Below are positions 34,712-43,481 of a stretch of 64,000 nucleotides of DNA, in pieces. Position numbers and translations under genes: made by a program. Under the pieces are notes generated by a model that ran no database searches, was not told the origin of the DNA, and worked only from the letters and a program-made list of their open reading frames with translations. Every line of letters begins with the position of its first letter. Position 1 is the stretch's first letter. The stretch is from Leucobacter allii (lineage in GTDB: Bacteria > Actinomycetota > Actinomycetes > Actinomycetales > Microbacteriaceae), in assembly GCF_022919155.1 (NCBI RefSeq), contig NZ_CP095045.1, positions 3,286,001 to 3,350,000 of the forward strand. Direction: 5' to 3'.

Positions 34712-35305
34712 TCAGTCGAGCGCGAGCACACCCCCCGTGCCGATCCCTTCGACCGCGCGCACGAAGGCGAGCCCCACCCGCTCGTCGGACACGGGGACGA
34801 AGCCGGGGAAGGCCTCGTGGTACCCGGTGGCCGAGGCGAGCACCGTCGGGCTCACCGCGTTCAGGCGGATCCCCCGCGGCAGTTCGCCGGCCGCCGACCG
34901 CACGAAGGACTCGACGGCGCCGTTCGCCATCGCCGCGGCGGATCCCTCCGGGATCGCCTCGCGCGCGAGGATCCCGGTGGTGAGGGTGACCGATCCGCCG
35001 TCGTTCACGTGATCGAGACCGATGCGCAGCAGGTTCAGCTGGCTGAGCACTTTCCCGGCGAAGGCCGCCGTGAGGTCCTCGGGCGTGAGTTCGGTCGCGG
35101 GCTTGAACGGCGCCGAGCCGTACGCCGAGATCAGGGCGTCGAATCGGCCCAGCCGGTCGAACGCGGCGGCGATCGAGGAGGCGTCGCGCAGATCGATCGC
35201 GGGGTCCGAGCCGCGGCTGATCCCGACCACGTCGTGCCTCGGCTCGAGCGCGGCGGCAGCGGCGGAACCGACATGCCCGCTGGCACCGACGATCAGAATT
35301 CTCAT
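34712..35305 (-). CDS. Short-chain dehydrogenase/reductase
   Basis: A 197-residue SDR: Rossmann motif GASGHVG at 7-13, NAG-like segment ISAYGSAPF, and the YxxxK region replaced in part (AMANGAVESFVRSAAGEL; no canonical Tyr is obvious), then LNAVSPTVL. This short, atypical class is common in actinobacteria; the lack of the usual Tyr-X3-Lys makes catalytic activity uncertain. ATG 35305 follows GGGAGAG. Monocistronic, divergent from the MFS gene. Confidence 0.85.
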   Translation of the reverse strand: MRILIVGASGHVGSAAAAALEPRHDVVGISRGSDPAIDLRDASSIAAAFDRLGRFDALISAYGSAPFKPATELTPEDLTAAFAGKVLSQLNLLRIGLDHVNDGGSVTLTTGILAREAIPEGSAAAMANGAVESFVRSAAGELPRGIRLNAVSPTVLASATGYHEAFPGFVPVSDERVGLAFVRAVEGIGTGGVLALD

Positions 35306-35521
35306 GGGCTCTCCCTGTCTCGTGCGGGGCGTCGGGCGCGTGCCCGAGCCGCGGCGTCCGTGGTGCGCATCCAGGATCCCATCGGATCGGCCGGGGCGGG
35401 CGGTTGCACCGTCCGCCAATCTGGGATTCTTCTTGTATCCTAGTTCTCGCAGGACATCGCGCGCTCCCCGCGCGGTGCCGGCTCGACACGCACGCTGCCG
35501 CGCAGCCTCGGGAAAGCACGC

Positions 35522-36805
35522 ATGGAACCCTCGACGACCACCCCTCCGCCGACCGCCGGACGGAACACCCGCCTCGCCCGAGTGCACCGGCGCACCATGA
35601 TCGTGCTCGTGCTCTCGCAGATCGTCGGCACCGTCGGCGTCGGCGTCGCGCCGTCCATCGGCGTGCTCCTCGCCGGCGAGGTCACGCAGAACGAGGCCTG
35701 GGCCGGCCTGGCCCGGACCGCGAGCACCCTGGGCGCCGCGCTGCTCGGCCTGCCGCTCGGCGCGCTGGCGGCGCGGCGCGGGCGCCGCTTCGCCCTCACC
35801 ACGGGATGGTGGATCGCCGCCGCCGGCGCGGCGCTCCTCGTCCCGGCGGCGCAGTGGGACCTCGTGGTGCCGCTGTTCATCGGACTGCTCCTGATCGGCT
35901 CGGGCTCGGCCGTGAGCCTCCAGTCGCGCTTCGCCGCCACCGATCTGGCCGAGCCACGGCACCGGGCGCGCTCGCTCGCGCTCATCGTCTGGGTCGGCAC
36001 GATCGGCTCCGTGCTCGGTCCGAATCTCGGCGCGCCCGGCGGCCTCATCGGCGGTGCGACCGGGCTGACGGTCTACGCCGGCGCATTCCTCATCGCGGCC
36101 GTGTGCCTGGCGCTCGCCGGTCTCATCGTCTTCCTCGTCCTGCGCCCCGACCCCCTCCGGCTCCTCGACGAGGCCTCCGGCGCCGCCGGGCCCTCGCGCA
36201 CCGCCCGCAACGGCGGCCGATTCGCGCCGATCATCGCCGAGATCCGCAGCAACGCGCCGGCCCGCATCGCGGTCATCGCGATCCTCACGGCTCAGATCGT
36301 CATGGTGTCGATCATGACCATGACACCGGTGCACCTCGTGCATCAGGGCGGCAGCGTGAACCTCGTGGGGATCACCATCAGCCTGCACGTGCTCGGCATG
36401 TACGCGCTCGCCCCCGTCGTGGGCTGGATCACGGACCGGTACGGCCATCGCTTCGCCATCTGGACCGGCATCGCGGTGCTCCTCGCCTCCCTCGTGCTCG
36501 GCGCGCTCTGGCCCGATCGGACGGGCTGGATCGTCGCCTCGCTGATCCTGCTCGGGATCGGGTGGTCCTGCGTCAACGTCGCCGGATCCGCGCTGTTCGC
36601 CGCCACCGTCGACGCCGAGGTCCGCGCGTCCTCGCAGGGCGGCGTCGACGCGCTCGCGAACCTCTGCGGCGCGATCGCCGCGTTCCTCGCCGGCCCGCTG
36701 CTCGCCGTCAGCAGCTTCGCGGCGCTCTCGATCCTCGCGATGGTCGTACTCGTCCCGCTCATGCTGTTCGTCGTGCGCCGCATCCCCGTCTCGCGTGAGG
36801 AGTGA
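35522..36805 (+). CDS. MFS transporter
   Basis: A 427-residue major facilitator with twelve helices; the A-type motif appears as GLPLGALAARRGRRFAL between helices 2 and 3 and again as GWITDRYGHRFAI. Drug-exporter-like (DHA1) organisation. It is followed 117 bp downstream by a GntR regulator on the same strand, which may control it. Substrate unknown. Confidence 0.9.
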   Translation: MEPSTTTPPPTAGRNTRLARVHRRTMIVLVLSQIVGTVGVGVAPSIGVLLAGEVTQNEAWAGLARTASTLGAALLGLPLGALAARRGRRFALTTGWWIAAAGAALLVPAAQWDLVVPLFIGLLLIGSGSAVSLQSRFAATDLAEPRHRARSLALIVWVGTIGSVLGPNLGAPGGLIGGATGLTVYAGAFLIAAVCLALAGLIVFLVLRPDPLRLLDEASGAAGPSRTARNGGRFAPIIAEIRSNAPARIAVIAILTAQIVMVSIMTMTPVHLVHQGGSVNLVGITISLHVLGMYALAPVVGWITDRYGHRFAIWTGIAVLLASLVLGALWPDRTGWIVASLILLGIGWSCVNVAGSALFAATVDAEVRASSQGGVDALANLCGAIAAFLAGPLLAVSSFAALSILAMVVLVPLMLFVVRRIPVSREE

Positions 36806-36922
36806 CCGGGAGCGAGGCGCGGACGACCGCATCGGCATGCGCGGCGCCGGGGTGCGCGCCCGCGAAGCTGAGATACTCGTGGGAGCTGTGATGGAGTTTC
36901 CGACGAGTGAGGTGCCCGAGAG

Positions 36923-37600
36923 TTGATGCAGGAATCGGAGTCCGCCACGACCCGCGCCTACGAGCACATTCGGGACGGCATCATCGAGGGACGGTACGCC
37001 ACCGACGAGATGCTCGGCGAATCGGGACTCGCGGCGGAGCTCTCGATGAGTCGCACCCCGGTCCGGGCGGCGCTGGTGCGGCTGCAGGAGGAGCAGTGGA
37101 TCACGATCTATCCGAAGCGCGGCGCGCTCGTCCGCGGACTCGGGGATCGCGCGATCGCGGATCTCTCGGAGGCGCGCTACATTCTCGAAACCGCTGCGGT
37201 GCAGCGCGCGGACCCCGGGCAGATGGAGACGCTCGCCGGGACGCTCACGCGGGTGATCGCCGAGCAGCAGGCGGCGCTCGAAACGCAGGACGTGCACCGC
37301 TTCGTCGACCTGACGACGGCGTTCCACCGATCGTTCGTCGAGGTGTGCGGCAACCAGGTGCTCCTCGAGCTCAGCGATCGGCTCGCCGACCGGCAGCGCT
37401 ACATGCTGTTCAGGCTCGGCGGCCGGCTGCTCGAGCAGTGCCAGCTCATCCTCGCCGAGCACCGCGAGCTCGTCGAAGCGCTGCAGGCCGGCGACCCCTC
37501 GCGGTTCGCCGACGGTCTGCGGAAGCACATCACCGACGTGCACACCGAGCGCGCGGCCCCCGTGCCGCCGATGGACGCTGCGGGCGCCGATCGGGCGTAG
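36923..37600 (+). CDS. GntR/FadR family transcriptional regulator
   Basis: A 225-residue FadR-type GntR: winged HTH (TTRAYEHIRDGIIEGRY, LGESGLAAELSMSRTPVRAALVRLQEE) and FCD effector domain with metal/ligand His residues (TTAFHRSFVEVCGN, EHRELVEALQAGD). TTG 36923 (GAGG 10 nt upstream) or ATG 36926 are the starts. Downstream of the MFS gene, likely acting on it or on a catabolic gene elsewhere. Confidence 0.88.
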   Translation: MMQESESATTRAYEHIRDGIIEGRYATDEMLGESGLAAELSMSRTPVRAALVRLQEEQWITIYPKRGALVRGLGDRAIADLSEARYILETAAVQRADPGQMETLAGTLTRVIAEQQAALETQDVHRFVDLTTAFHRSFVEVCGNQVLLELSDRLADRQRYMLFRLGGRLLEQCQLILAEHRELVEALQAGDPSRFADGLRKHITDVHTERAAPVPPMDAAGADRA

Positions 37601-37849
37601 CCGGGCCGCTCGCCTCGATCAGCGCGGCGGACCGGCCGCGTCGGGGTGCGTACCGCCTCGAGCGGCGGCGCTCCGCGGGCACGAGCATCCGCGGATCGCT
37701 CGCGAGATCACGCTGTGAGACACTGGGGAGGACGGCAGGGGCGCCGCCGGTGTCCGTCGGCGAAGCGGCACCCGCCCTTCGCGCGCACCGCACGAGCCAC
37801 CCGGTTCCGCGCATCGGCGCTCCCCGATCCAGGACGGGGGCGAGCGAGG

Positions 37850-38692
37850 ATGCGGATCACTTCGGGCGACAACGTCGAGATCTGGGCCCGCGTCTCCAGC
37901 GGCCGCCCTCCGGGAGTGCTGCGCCCGGGTGACGTCCCGCGCCCGGAGTCCGTCGACGAGGTCGCGGCCTGGGCCGGCAGCGAGGACTTCCGCCGCACCG
38001 TGCTCATCGCCGCCCCGATCCTCTGGGTGGCGCTCCCCCTTGCGGCTCTCGGGTTCCTGATCCAACAGGCCATCGCAGATCCGACGGGTCAGGGGTGGAA
38101 CACGTCCTTCTTCGGCGAATCCGTCGACGTCTGGCCGAGCTGGTTCCTGTGGCTCGTCTGGATCGCAGTGAGCCTCTGGCTGCTCGGCGCGGTGGGCGTC
38201 CTCCTGCTGCGGACGAGCGCCTGGAGAGCGCTGGACGCCGAGAACGCGCGGATCTTCGCGCACGGACGCGCGCACTCCGTCCACCGGATGTCCGTCGACC
38301 ACGACGACGGAGAGGCCGGGTGGGCGACGTACGTCGCGCTCGACCACCGGCTCGACGACCGGCGGGCGGCGCGGATCCACGAGGCGTTCGAGCGCTGGCT
38401 GGCCGGCTCGGGGACGCCGCCCTCGGGTTCGGCTCCCATCTCGTCGGAGGCGCTGTTCGGTCCGCAGGCGAAGGGCGGCTACTTCTTTCTGCACCTGCCC
38501 GTCTCGCAGGCGGCCGGCGAGACGACGGAGCATCAGTGGGTGCTGATCACCGATCCTCCCGGGTCTGCCGGCCCCCTCGACCCGGGCGACGATGCGCCCG
38601 AGGTGATCGTGACCCCGGTGCCGGTACCGAAGCGCCTGCGGAGGATCCGGGCACGGCTCCGCCGGAAGGCCGAGCGGCGGCGCGCTCCATGA
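37850..38692 (+). CDS. Membrane protein of unknown function
   Basis: A 280-residue protein with two membrane helices (about 52-74 and 92-115) and a soluble C-terminal half rich in His and Arg (SVHRMSVDHDDG, YFFLHLPVSQ), ending in an Arg-rich tail. ATG 37850. The stop overlaps the next start (ATGA). First of three coupled genes that all carry membrane helices followed by beta-rich domains; no family recognised. Confidence 0.65.
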   Translation: MRITSGDNVEIWARVSSGRPPGVLRPGDVPRPESVDEVAAWAGSEDFRRTVLIAAPILWVALPLAALGFLIQQAIADPTGQGWNTSFFGESVDVWPSWFLWLVWIAVSLWLLGAVGVLLLRTSAWRALDAENARIFAHGRAHSVHRMSVDHDDGEAGWATYVALDHRLDDRRAARIHEAFERWLAGSGTPPSGSAPISSEALFGPQAKGGYFFLHLPVSQAAGETTEHQWVLITDPPGSAGPLDPGDDAPEVIVTPVPVPKRLRRIRARLRRKAERRRAP

Positions 38693-39156
38693 TGTGGCCG
38701 TTCTGGATCGTGATCGCCCTCGTCGCCCTGTTCGTTATCGGCATGCCGCTGCTCATCAGACGCGCGATCCGTGATCAGGATCGTCCGATCCCGCTCATCG
38801 ATCGGAGCCGCGCATACCCCGCGACGGTGATCCGCGCCTTCGACACCAGCGGCGCTGAGACCGCGGAGCCGAACGTGCGGGTCGCATACGTCGATGCCGA
38901 CGGGGAAGCCCGGGAGCGGTACCTCGCCGATGTGATCGACGACTCCTGGCTCGACCGCTTCGCACCGGGCAGCGTCTGGTGGATCCACGCCTACTCCCCC
39001 GAGACGACGCGGGTCGTCCTCACCGAGGCGCACGAGGAGGTGTGGCGCTGCGGCTGGAACGTCGACGGCGTCCACGGGCTCGGCGGGAGCTCGGGGCCGG
39101 TCGATGTCGGACCGGGGTCCCCGTTCCCGCATCGGCCGAGGGGATGCGCGTCATGA
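38689..39156 (+). CDS. DUF3592-like membrane-anchored protein
   Basis: A 155-residue protein: one N-terminal helix (residues 3-24), then a beta domain with SRAYPATVIRAFDTSG and VRVAYVDADGEARERYL, the pattern of DUF3592-type domains (small beta sheets after a membrane anchor). ATGA-coupled to the preceding gene. The stop overlaps the 10-codon frame that leads to the next gene. Function unknown. Confidence 0.65.
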   Translation: MMWPFWIVIALVALFVIGMPLLIRRAIRDQDRPIPLIDRSRAYPATVIRAFDTSGAETAEPNVRVAYVDADGEARERYLADVIDDSWLDRFAPGSVWWIHAYSPETTRVVLTEAHEEVWRCGWNVDGVHGLGGSSGPVDVGPGSPFPHRPRGCAS

Positions 39157-39185
39157 TCGCCCGCGCAGGGCGGGGGCGGCGCTGA
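39153..39185 (+). other. Ten-codon open frame bridging two genes
   Basis: ATG at 39153 overlaps the preceding stop (ATGA) and the frame MIARAGRGRR ends with TGA at 39183-39185, overlapping the next gene's ATG (TGATG). Ribosomes finishing the 38689-39156 gene could thus be handed on to the 39185 gene. It may have no function as a peptide. Confidence 0.4.
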
Positions 39186-40033
39186 TGGCCGCCGGAGCAC
39201 TCCCGACCCCGGACGACGGCTGGGCGCGCGTCCTCCTGCAGGCCGGCGTCGTCGCGGGCCTCTGGGCGATCGCGACCTTCCTGATCGCGGCGGCGGCGCT
39301 GCCGCAGATGGATCCGCAATGCTTCTCGGACTCCCCCACGGGAGGCCGGGTCTGCCCGCTGCAGCGCGACCCCGTGCTCACGCACCTCTTCGACGTCCGT
39401 TGGCCGGCGGTGCCGGAAGCCGTGACGGTGTCCGGCGTCCTCCTGACGATGCTGCTCGGCATCGGGCTCGCGTTCTTCCTCGACACGTCGGAGCCCTGGT
39501 CCGAGCGGGGCGGCGCCCCCACCGCCGCCGGAATCGTCTCCGGGCTGCTGGGCGGCGGGCTCGGGCTCCTCGTCGCCGGGCCGGGCTTCGTCCACCCGCT
39601 CATCGCGCTGGGGGTCACCGCGCTCGGGGCGCTGCTGGCGCTGCTGGGCTCGCTCGCGCTGCGCGCCTTCCTCCGGGCGCTGCGCCGACGATACGCCGGG
39701 CACCTGCGGCGCGAGCAGCTGCGCGAGCACGGCACCCGCACCGTCTCGCGGATCACGTCCCTCGACTGGCAGTACACGCACCCGGACGACGACTCCGTGT
39801 TCACCCTGACGGCGGAGTTCGATACGAGGGACGGCAGGAGGTCGGTGACCGAGGAGTTGTGCGTGCCGCGCCGGGACGCGCCCGTGCTGGGGGGCACGGT
39901 CATCGTCGTCCACGACGACGATGCGGCTCACGCGACCGGTATCGATGCGCTGCTCGCGCTGGATCCCGATGGCCTCCGGGATCCCGACGCACTCGAGAAG
40001 TACCCGGAGGCCCCGGAGCCATCGCCGAGCTGA
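39185..40033 (+). CDS. DUF3592-like membrane protein
   Basis: A 282-residue protein with four to five helices in the first 160 residues (VAGLWAIATFLIAAAALP, VSGVLLTMLLGIGLAFF, and two Gly/Leu-rich helices) and a C-terminal beta domain (TVSRITSLDWQYTHPDDDS, FTLTAEFDTRDGRRSV) like the neighbour's. Two Cys in QCFSDSPTGGRVCP may form an external disulfide. Third gene of the unit. Function unknown. Confidence 0.65.
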   Translation: MAAGALPTPDDGWARVLLQAGVVAGLWAIATFLIAAAALPQMDPQCFSDSPTGGRVCPLQRDPVLTHLFDVRWPAVPEAVTVSGVLLTMLLGIGLAFFLDTSEPWSERGGAPTAAGIVSGLLGGGLGLLVAGPGFVHPLIALGVTALGALLALLGSLALRAFLRALRRRYAGHLRREQLREHGTRTVSRITSLDWQYTHPDDDSVFTLTAEFDTRDGRRSVTEELCVPRRDAPVLGGTVIVVHDDDAAHATGIDALLALDPDGLRDPDALEKYPEAPEPSPS

Positions 40034-40771
40034 GCGGGCTCCGACCGCTCGGGGGCGCGGCGCTCGGGATCCCCGCGGGGACCGTGTCGTCGCGACTGCA
40101 CCGAGCTCGACGCGCACTGCGGAGGCCGCGGAACTCCTGCGGAGAGCGGCGGAGCAGGTGCGCTTCCAGGACCTCGAGCTGCGACCGGGCGAGTTCCGTC
40201 GCACCGAGGGCGAGTACACCGGGCTCGTGGGGGTGCTGCCCCCGGCGGAGACCGATGCCAGGGGCCTCGAGGGGCGAGGCTCGCGCGAGCTGGAGCCGTA
40301 CCCGGTGGCCCTCGTGACGCGGGGGCAGGCTTCAACTGGCTGCTCCCGCTCGTCACTGCCCCGGACGTGTTCGGCGACCCGAGCGGGGTACCGGTCGAGG
40401 TCCGGTCCGCAGCGTTCACGGCGATGTCGGAACTCGACGGCGTCGAGGTCTCCGAATGGGCGGTGGAGCTCGCCGGACAGACCGGCACGGGGATCGCCTT
40501 CGAGACCGCGCAGGGCATCCGCACCGAGCTGGTGCTCGATCCCGAGACCGGGAGGCACATCGGGTCGCGCACGGTGCTCCTGCACGAGAGCCCGGTCATG
40601 CCGATGGTGCCGGCGGGCGCGGTGCTCTCCTCCAACGCGAACCGCACCTCATACGTCGACGCGCTCCCGTGCATCGCGGACGAGCTCGACGGCAGAGCCA
40701 TGATGTGGAACGAGCAGGCGGCGGCCAGCGGCACCGGGTGCGATCGACGATTCGAGGTTCTGCCGGACTGA
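40034..40771 (+). pseudogene. Decayed ECF sigma factor / CU044_5270 family remnant
   Basis: A 795-bp stretch (to 40828) without an intact gene. Three frames hold pieces of known neighbours: the C-terminal region 4 of an ECF sigma factor (ALGIPAGTVSSRLHRARRAL, about 40060-40115), joined to the middle of a CU044_5270-type protein (AAELLRRAAEQV, FRRTEGEYTGLVGV, from about 40107), whose C-terminal part continues in another frame (40367-40771: MFGDPSGVPVEV, GTGIAFETAQGIRTELVLDP). The usual gene order sigma-CU044_5270 is retained, so an internal deletion and frameshifts destroyed both. Confidence 0.65.
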
Positions 40772-40828
40772 GCGACGACAGGCAAGACGAACGATGCGCC
40801 GATCTCGCGGCTTTGACATGATCGAGAC

Positions 40829-41539
40829 ATGACGCGCGCACGGGGCTCCCAGATCGCAGGCTTGGCCTGGACGCACGCCAGCGCGTTCGGGGGTGCGGTC
40901 GCCGACCGCATGAGCGGATCCGAACGACGTGTCCGCACGGACTCGGTCTCGCCCCGACAGCGCCGGACGAGGCGCTGGGCGGCGATCGGCGTGCTGCCGA
41001 TGTCCTGGATCACCGTAACGACGTCGTGGATGCGCCGCAGCCTATACGCGACGACGGACAGCCGCGCGATGGTCGTCGTGCGTCGCAGATCCGTCGGCAC
41101 GGACGTGGCGCTGATCACGATCCTCGCGGTCGGCTTCGTCTCGCTCTTCATGCTCCTGCAGTTCGGATGCGTCCTCCTTCTAAGAGCCGGGTACTCGGTG
41201 GCGGTGGCGCTCTCGCAGTGCATCGCGTTCGCGTACCTCCTCCTGGCGCTCTGGCTGATGATCGCTGCAATCCTGATGATCTGGCAGGGCAGCGCGTCGA
41301 AGAGCCTCGCCGCCGTCGGGCCGGAGACACCGGCAGGCGAGCACTGGGTCGTCGAATCCCTCGCCGCGAGGACCGCGGCGGACGGCGCCGCGGTGTTCCG
41401 GCTCGCGGTGCGCACGGTCCGGTCGATGCCGGCGGGGCGAGTGCTCGTCGCGGTCGCCCGCACCCCCGAGCTGCAGGCGGGATACGTGAAGCTCGGGTTC
41501 ACGCCCGGCGACCACCAGCGCGTCTACAGCGTGACCTGA
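40829..41539 (+). CDS. Membrane protein with a GNAT-like C-terminal end
   Basis: A 236-residue protein. After an Arg-rich N-terminal part, two helices (about 93-115 and 124-148) are followed by GEHWVVESLAARTAADGAAV and a tail PELQAGYVKLGFTPGD that looks like the end of a GNAT acetyltransferase (YxKLGF). Start uncertain: ATG 40829 lies in TTGACATGATCGAGACATG; an in-frame ATG near 41000 would remove the atypical N-terminus. Composition here is less GC-biased than around it. Function not established. Confidence 0.5.
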   Translation: MTRARGSQIAGLAWTHASAFGGAVADRMSGSERRVRTDSVSPRQRRTRRWAAIGVLPMSWITVTTSWMRRSLYATTDSRAMVVVRRRSVGTDVALITILAVGFVSLFMLLQFGCVLLLRAGYSVAVALSQCIAFAYLLLALWLMIAAILMIWQGSASKSLAAVGPETPAGEHWVVESLAARTAADGAAVFRLAVRTVRSMPAGRVLVAVARTPELQAGYVKLGFTPGDHQRVYSVT

Positions 41540-41648
41540 GGCGCTCCGGTCGTATGCCTCGCGATGCCCCGAGGCTTGCCCTGCGGTTCGACCGGCCACG
41601 GGAACGACCGCCGCATTGCCGGGCACCTCACGGACGAAGACGGGCCTT

Positions 41649-41680
41649 CGGCGTCCGGGGCCGAAGCGCCCCGGACGCCG
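41649..41680 (-). terminator. Strong hairpin after the DUF11 gene
   Basis: CGGCGTCCGGGGC and its complement GCCCCGGACGCCG (41649-41661 and 41668-41680) with a 6-nt loop lie immediately after the stop codon of the leftward DUF11 gene, and also face the end of the rightward gene at 41539; probably bidirectional. Confidence 0.7.
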
Positions 41681-41681
41681 T

Positions 41682-43154
41682 TCACCGGTTCTGCGACGAG
41701 GCCCTCCGACGGCGCGCGGCGCTGACGCCGAGCAGCCCTCCGCCGCCGAGCAGCGCGAGCAACGCGATGCCGAGGCCGGCCGTCGCCGTCTCCTGGCCCG
41801 TCTTGCTGAGGGCGGGCCCGCCGGCCGGCGTGGCCAGGGCCGGATGCACCGCCGCGGGCGACGGCACCGGCGGAGTCGAGGGCGTCGGCGGGGTCGGCTT
41901 CACCGGCGGAGTCACCGGAGGAGTGAAGGGGAGCACGGCGGTGACGACCGCGTCGTCCGCGTTCGAGCTGACGGGTCGGCCGGCCGCGATGCCGTTGGCC
42001 GTCGCGGTGTTCACGATGCTGCCAGCCGCGAAATCTGCGGCGGTCGCGTCGTACGGCGCGGTGCAGACCACGACGTCGCCCGGTTCGAGCGTCGCGGTCG
42101 CGCAGGTGATGTTCAGTGCGGGACCAGCAGGGGCGGTGAACACGTCGTCGATGACGAGGTCGGAAACGGTGGCGTTGCCCGTATTGGTGACCCGGAAGGA
42201 ATACCCCACCTGCTGGCCGATGGCGGTGACCGACGTCGGGGCGGCGCTCTTGTCGAGCGACAGCGACGGCCGCAGCGTGTCGATGCTCACCGTGCACGCG
42301 TTCGGCGCCGCGGAGCAGTCCGGGGCGTCCGGTCCCGTCAGCCCGACGGTGTTGGAGACCTCAGTCACCCCGGACGGAATGGGATCGTCGACGATGACGC
42401 GGAACGTGAGATCGACTGACTCGCCACCGCCCGGCACCGTGACATCCGTGTGCGCAGCGCAGCCGGTCCCCCCTGGGGCTCCGGCGGCGCAGGCGAAGTC
42501 ATCCATGCCGGCGGCCGTCGTGTTCGCGGGCACCGTCTCCAGGATGTCCGAGGCGAGCAGCGTGGCGGCGGCGTTGCCGGTGTTCGTGAACCGCATCTGA
42601 TACGTCAGCGTCTCACCGGGTTCGGCGAGACCCGGAACGCTTCCGGACTCCTCGATGATCGACTTCTCCACCGACACCTCGGCGACGAGCTCGGGTGTGG
42701 TCCATTCCACCGTCACCTGAGACTCTCCGTGGGGATCCTCGTCGTAGTCGGTCCAGACGAAGGTGAGGCTGTGAGCACCGGGCGAGTTCGGCGCGATGAT
42801 CACGCAGTTGACGGCGTTGCCGATGGCCGAGGCGTCGGGCGACACGAATGCGCCGCCCTCGCTCGGGAGCGGTGAGGGGATCGTATTCACCCCGTCATCG
42901 CAGGTGAACATCGTGCCGTCCGGTCGATCCGGCGACGTGAGGGTTGAGAGGTGCGGGCCATCGATCGCGAGCTTTGTCGTCACCTGCAGGTCAATGGTCA
43001 CAGTGGATCCCGTCTGCACGGATCCGCCTCGCACCTGTGCGGTCGTCGACACCCAGGGGTTATCGGACTCGGTTGCGCTGGCAGCACCAGCGGTCCCCAC
43101 GATCGATCCCACGACGATCGCTGCGGTCAATGACAATGCGGTCAACTTCTTCAT
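41682..43154 (-). CDS. Secreted DUF11-repeat surface protein with LSKTG-type sorting signal
   Basis: A 490-residue exported protein. Signal peptide MKKLTALSLTAAIVVGSIVG, cleavage near AASA-TESD. Two or more DUF11-type beta domains (LTYQMRFTNTGNAAATLL and VGYSFRVTNTGNATVSDL) then a Pro/Thr linker and the C-terminal LSKTGQ-hydrophobic helix-RRRR tail, the layout of a sortase substrate. ATG 43154 is at the right distance after AGG. The motif differs from LPXTG and resembles the LAXTG-type used by class E sortases; one is encoded at 57009-57788. Confidence 0.88.
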   Translation of the reverse strand: MKKLTALSLTAAIVVGSIVGTAGAASATESDNPWVSTTAQVRGGSVQTGSTVTIDLQVTTKLAIDGPHLSTLTSPDRPDGTMFTCDDGVNTIPSPLPSEGGAFVSPDASAIGNAVNCVIIAPNSPGAHSLTFVWTDYDEDPHGESQVTVEWTTPELVAEVSVEKSIIEESGSVPGLAEPGETLTYQMRFTNTGNAAATLLASDILETVPANTTAAGMDDFACAAGAPGGTGCAAHTDVTVPGGGESVDLTFRVIVDDPIPSGVTEVSNTVGLTGPDAPDCSAAPNACTVSIDTLRPSLSLDKSAAPTSVTAIGQQVGYSFRVTNTGNATVSDLVIDDVFTAPAGPALNITCATATLEPGDVVVCTAPYDATAADFAAGSIVNTATANGIAAGRPVSSNADDAVVTAVLPFTPPVTPPVKPTPPTPSTPPVPSPAAVHPALATPAGGPALSKTGQETATAGLGIALLALLGGGGLLGVSAARRRRASSQNR

Positions 43155-43481
43155 TGCAGTCGCCTGGCTTTCTCTGCGTTGCGGTATCCCGTGAAGCGGC
43201 GGAGCCCCACAGCCCGCAACGAGAATCACTGCTGTCAGTGTAGGTGAGATCGACGCGTCGAAGTGAGCGAGTGCGGCGAGATGACGCGCGCGTTGCGGGC
43301 ACATTCCTACTTCTTGAACTCCGGGTGGGCTCGTCCCCCGACGGCCGCACCGGTGACCCGCACCATCCGCGGTATGACGCGACAAGGCCCGGCCGAGGCT
43401 ACCCTCGCGCCCCGAGAGGTCCCCCTAGCGACCGTAGTCTTGAGGTCGGGGATGCGCACGGCGGCTCCGGGGAGGAACACG

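Noticed and set aside
39928..41502. Large - strand open frame across the decayed locus
   Set aside because: Ser/Arg/Thr-rich nonsense; the + strand has recognisable sigma and CU044_5270 pieces.
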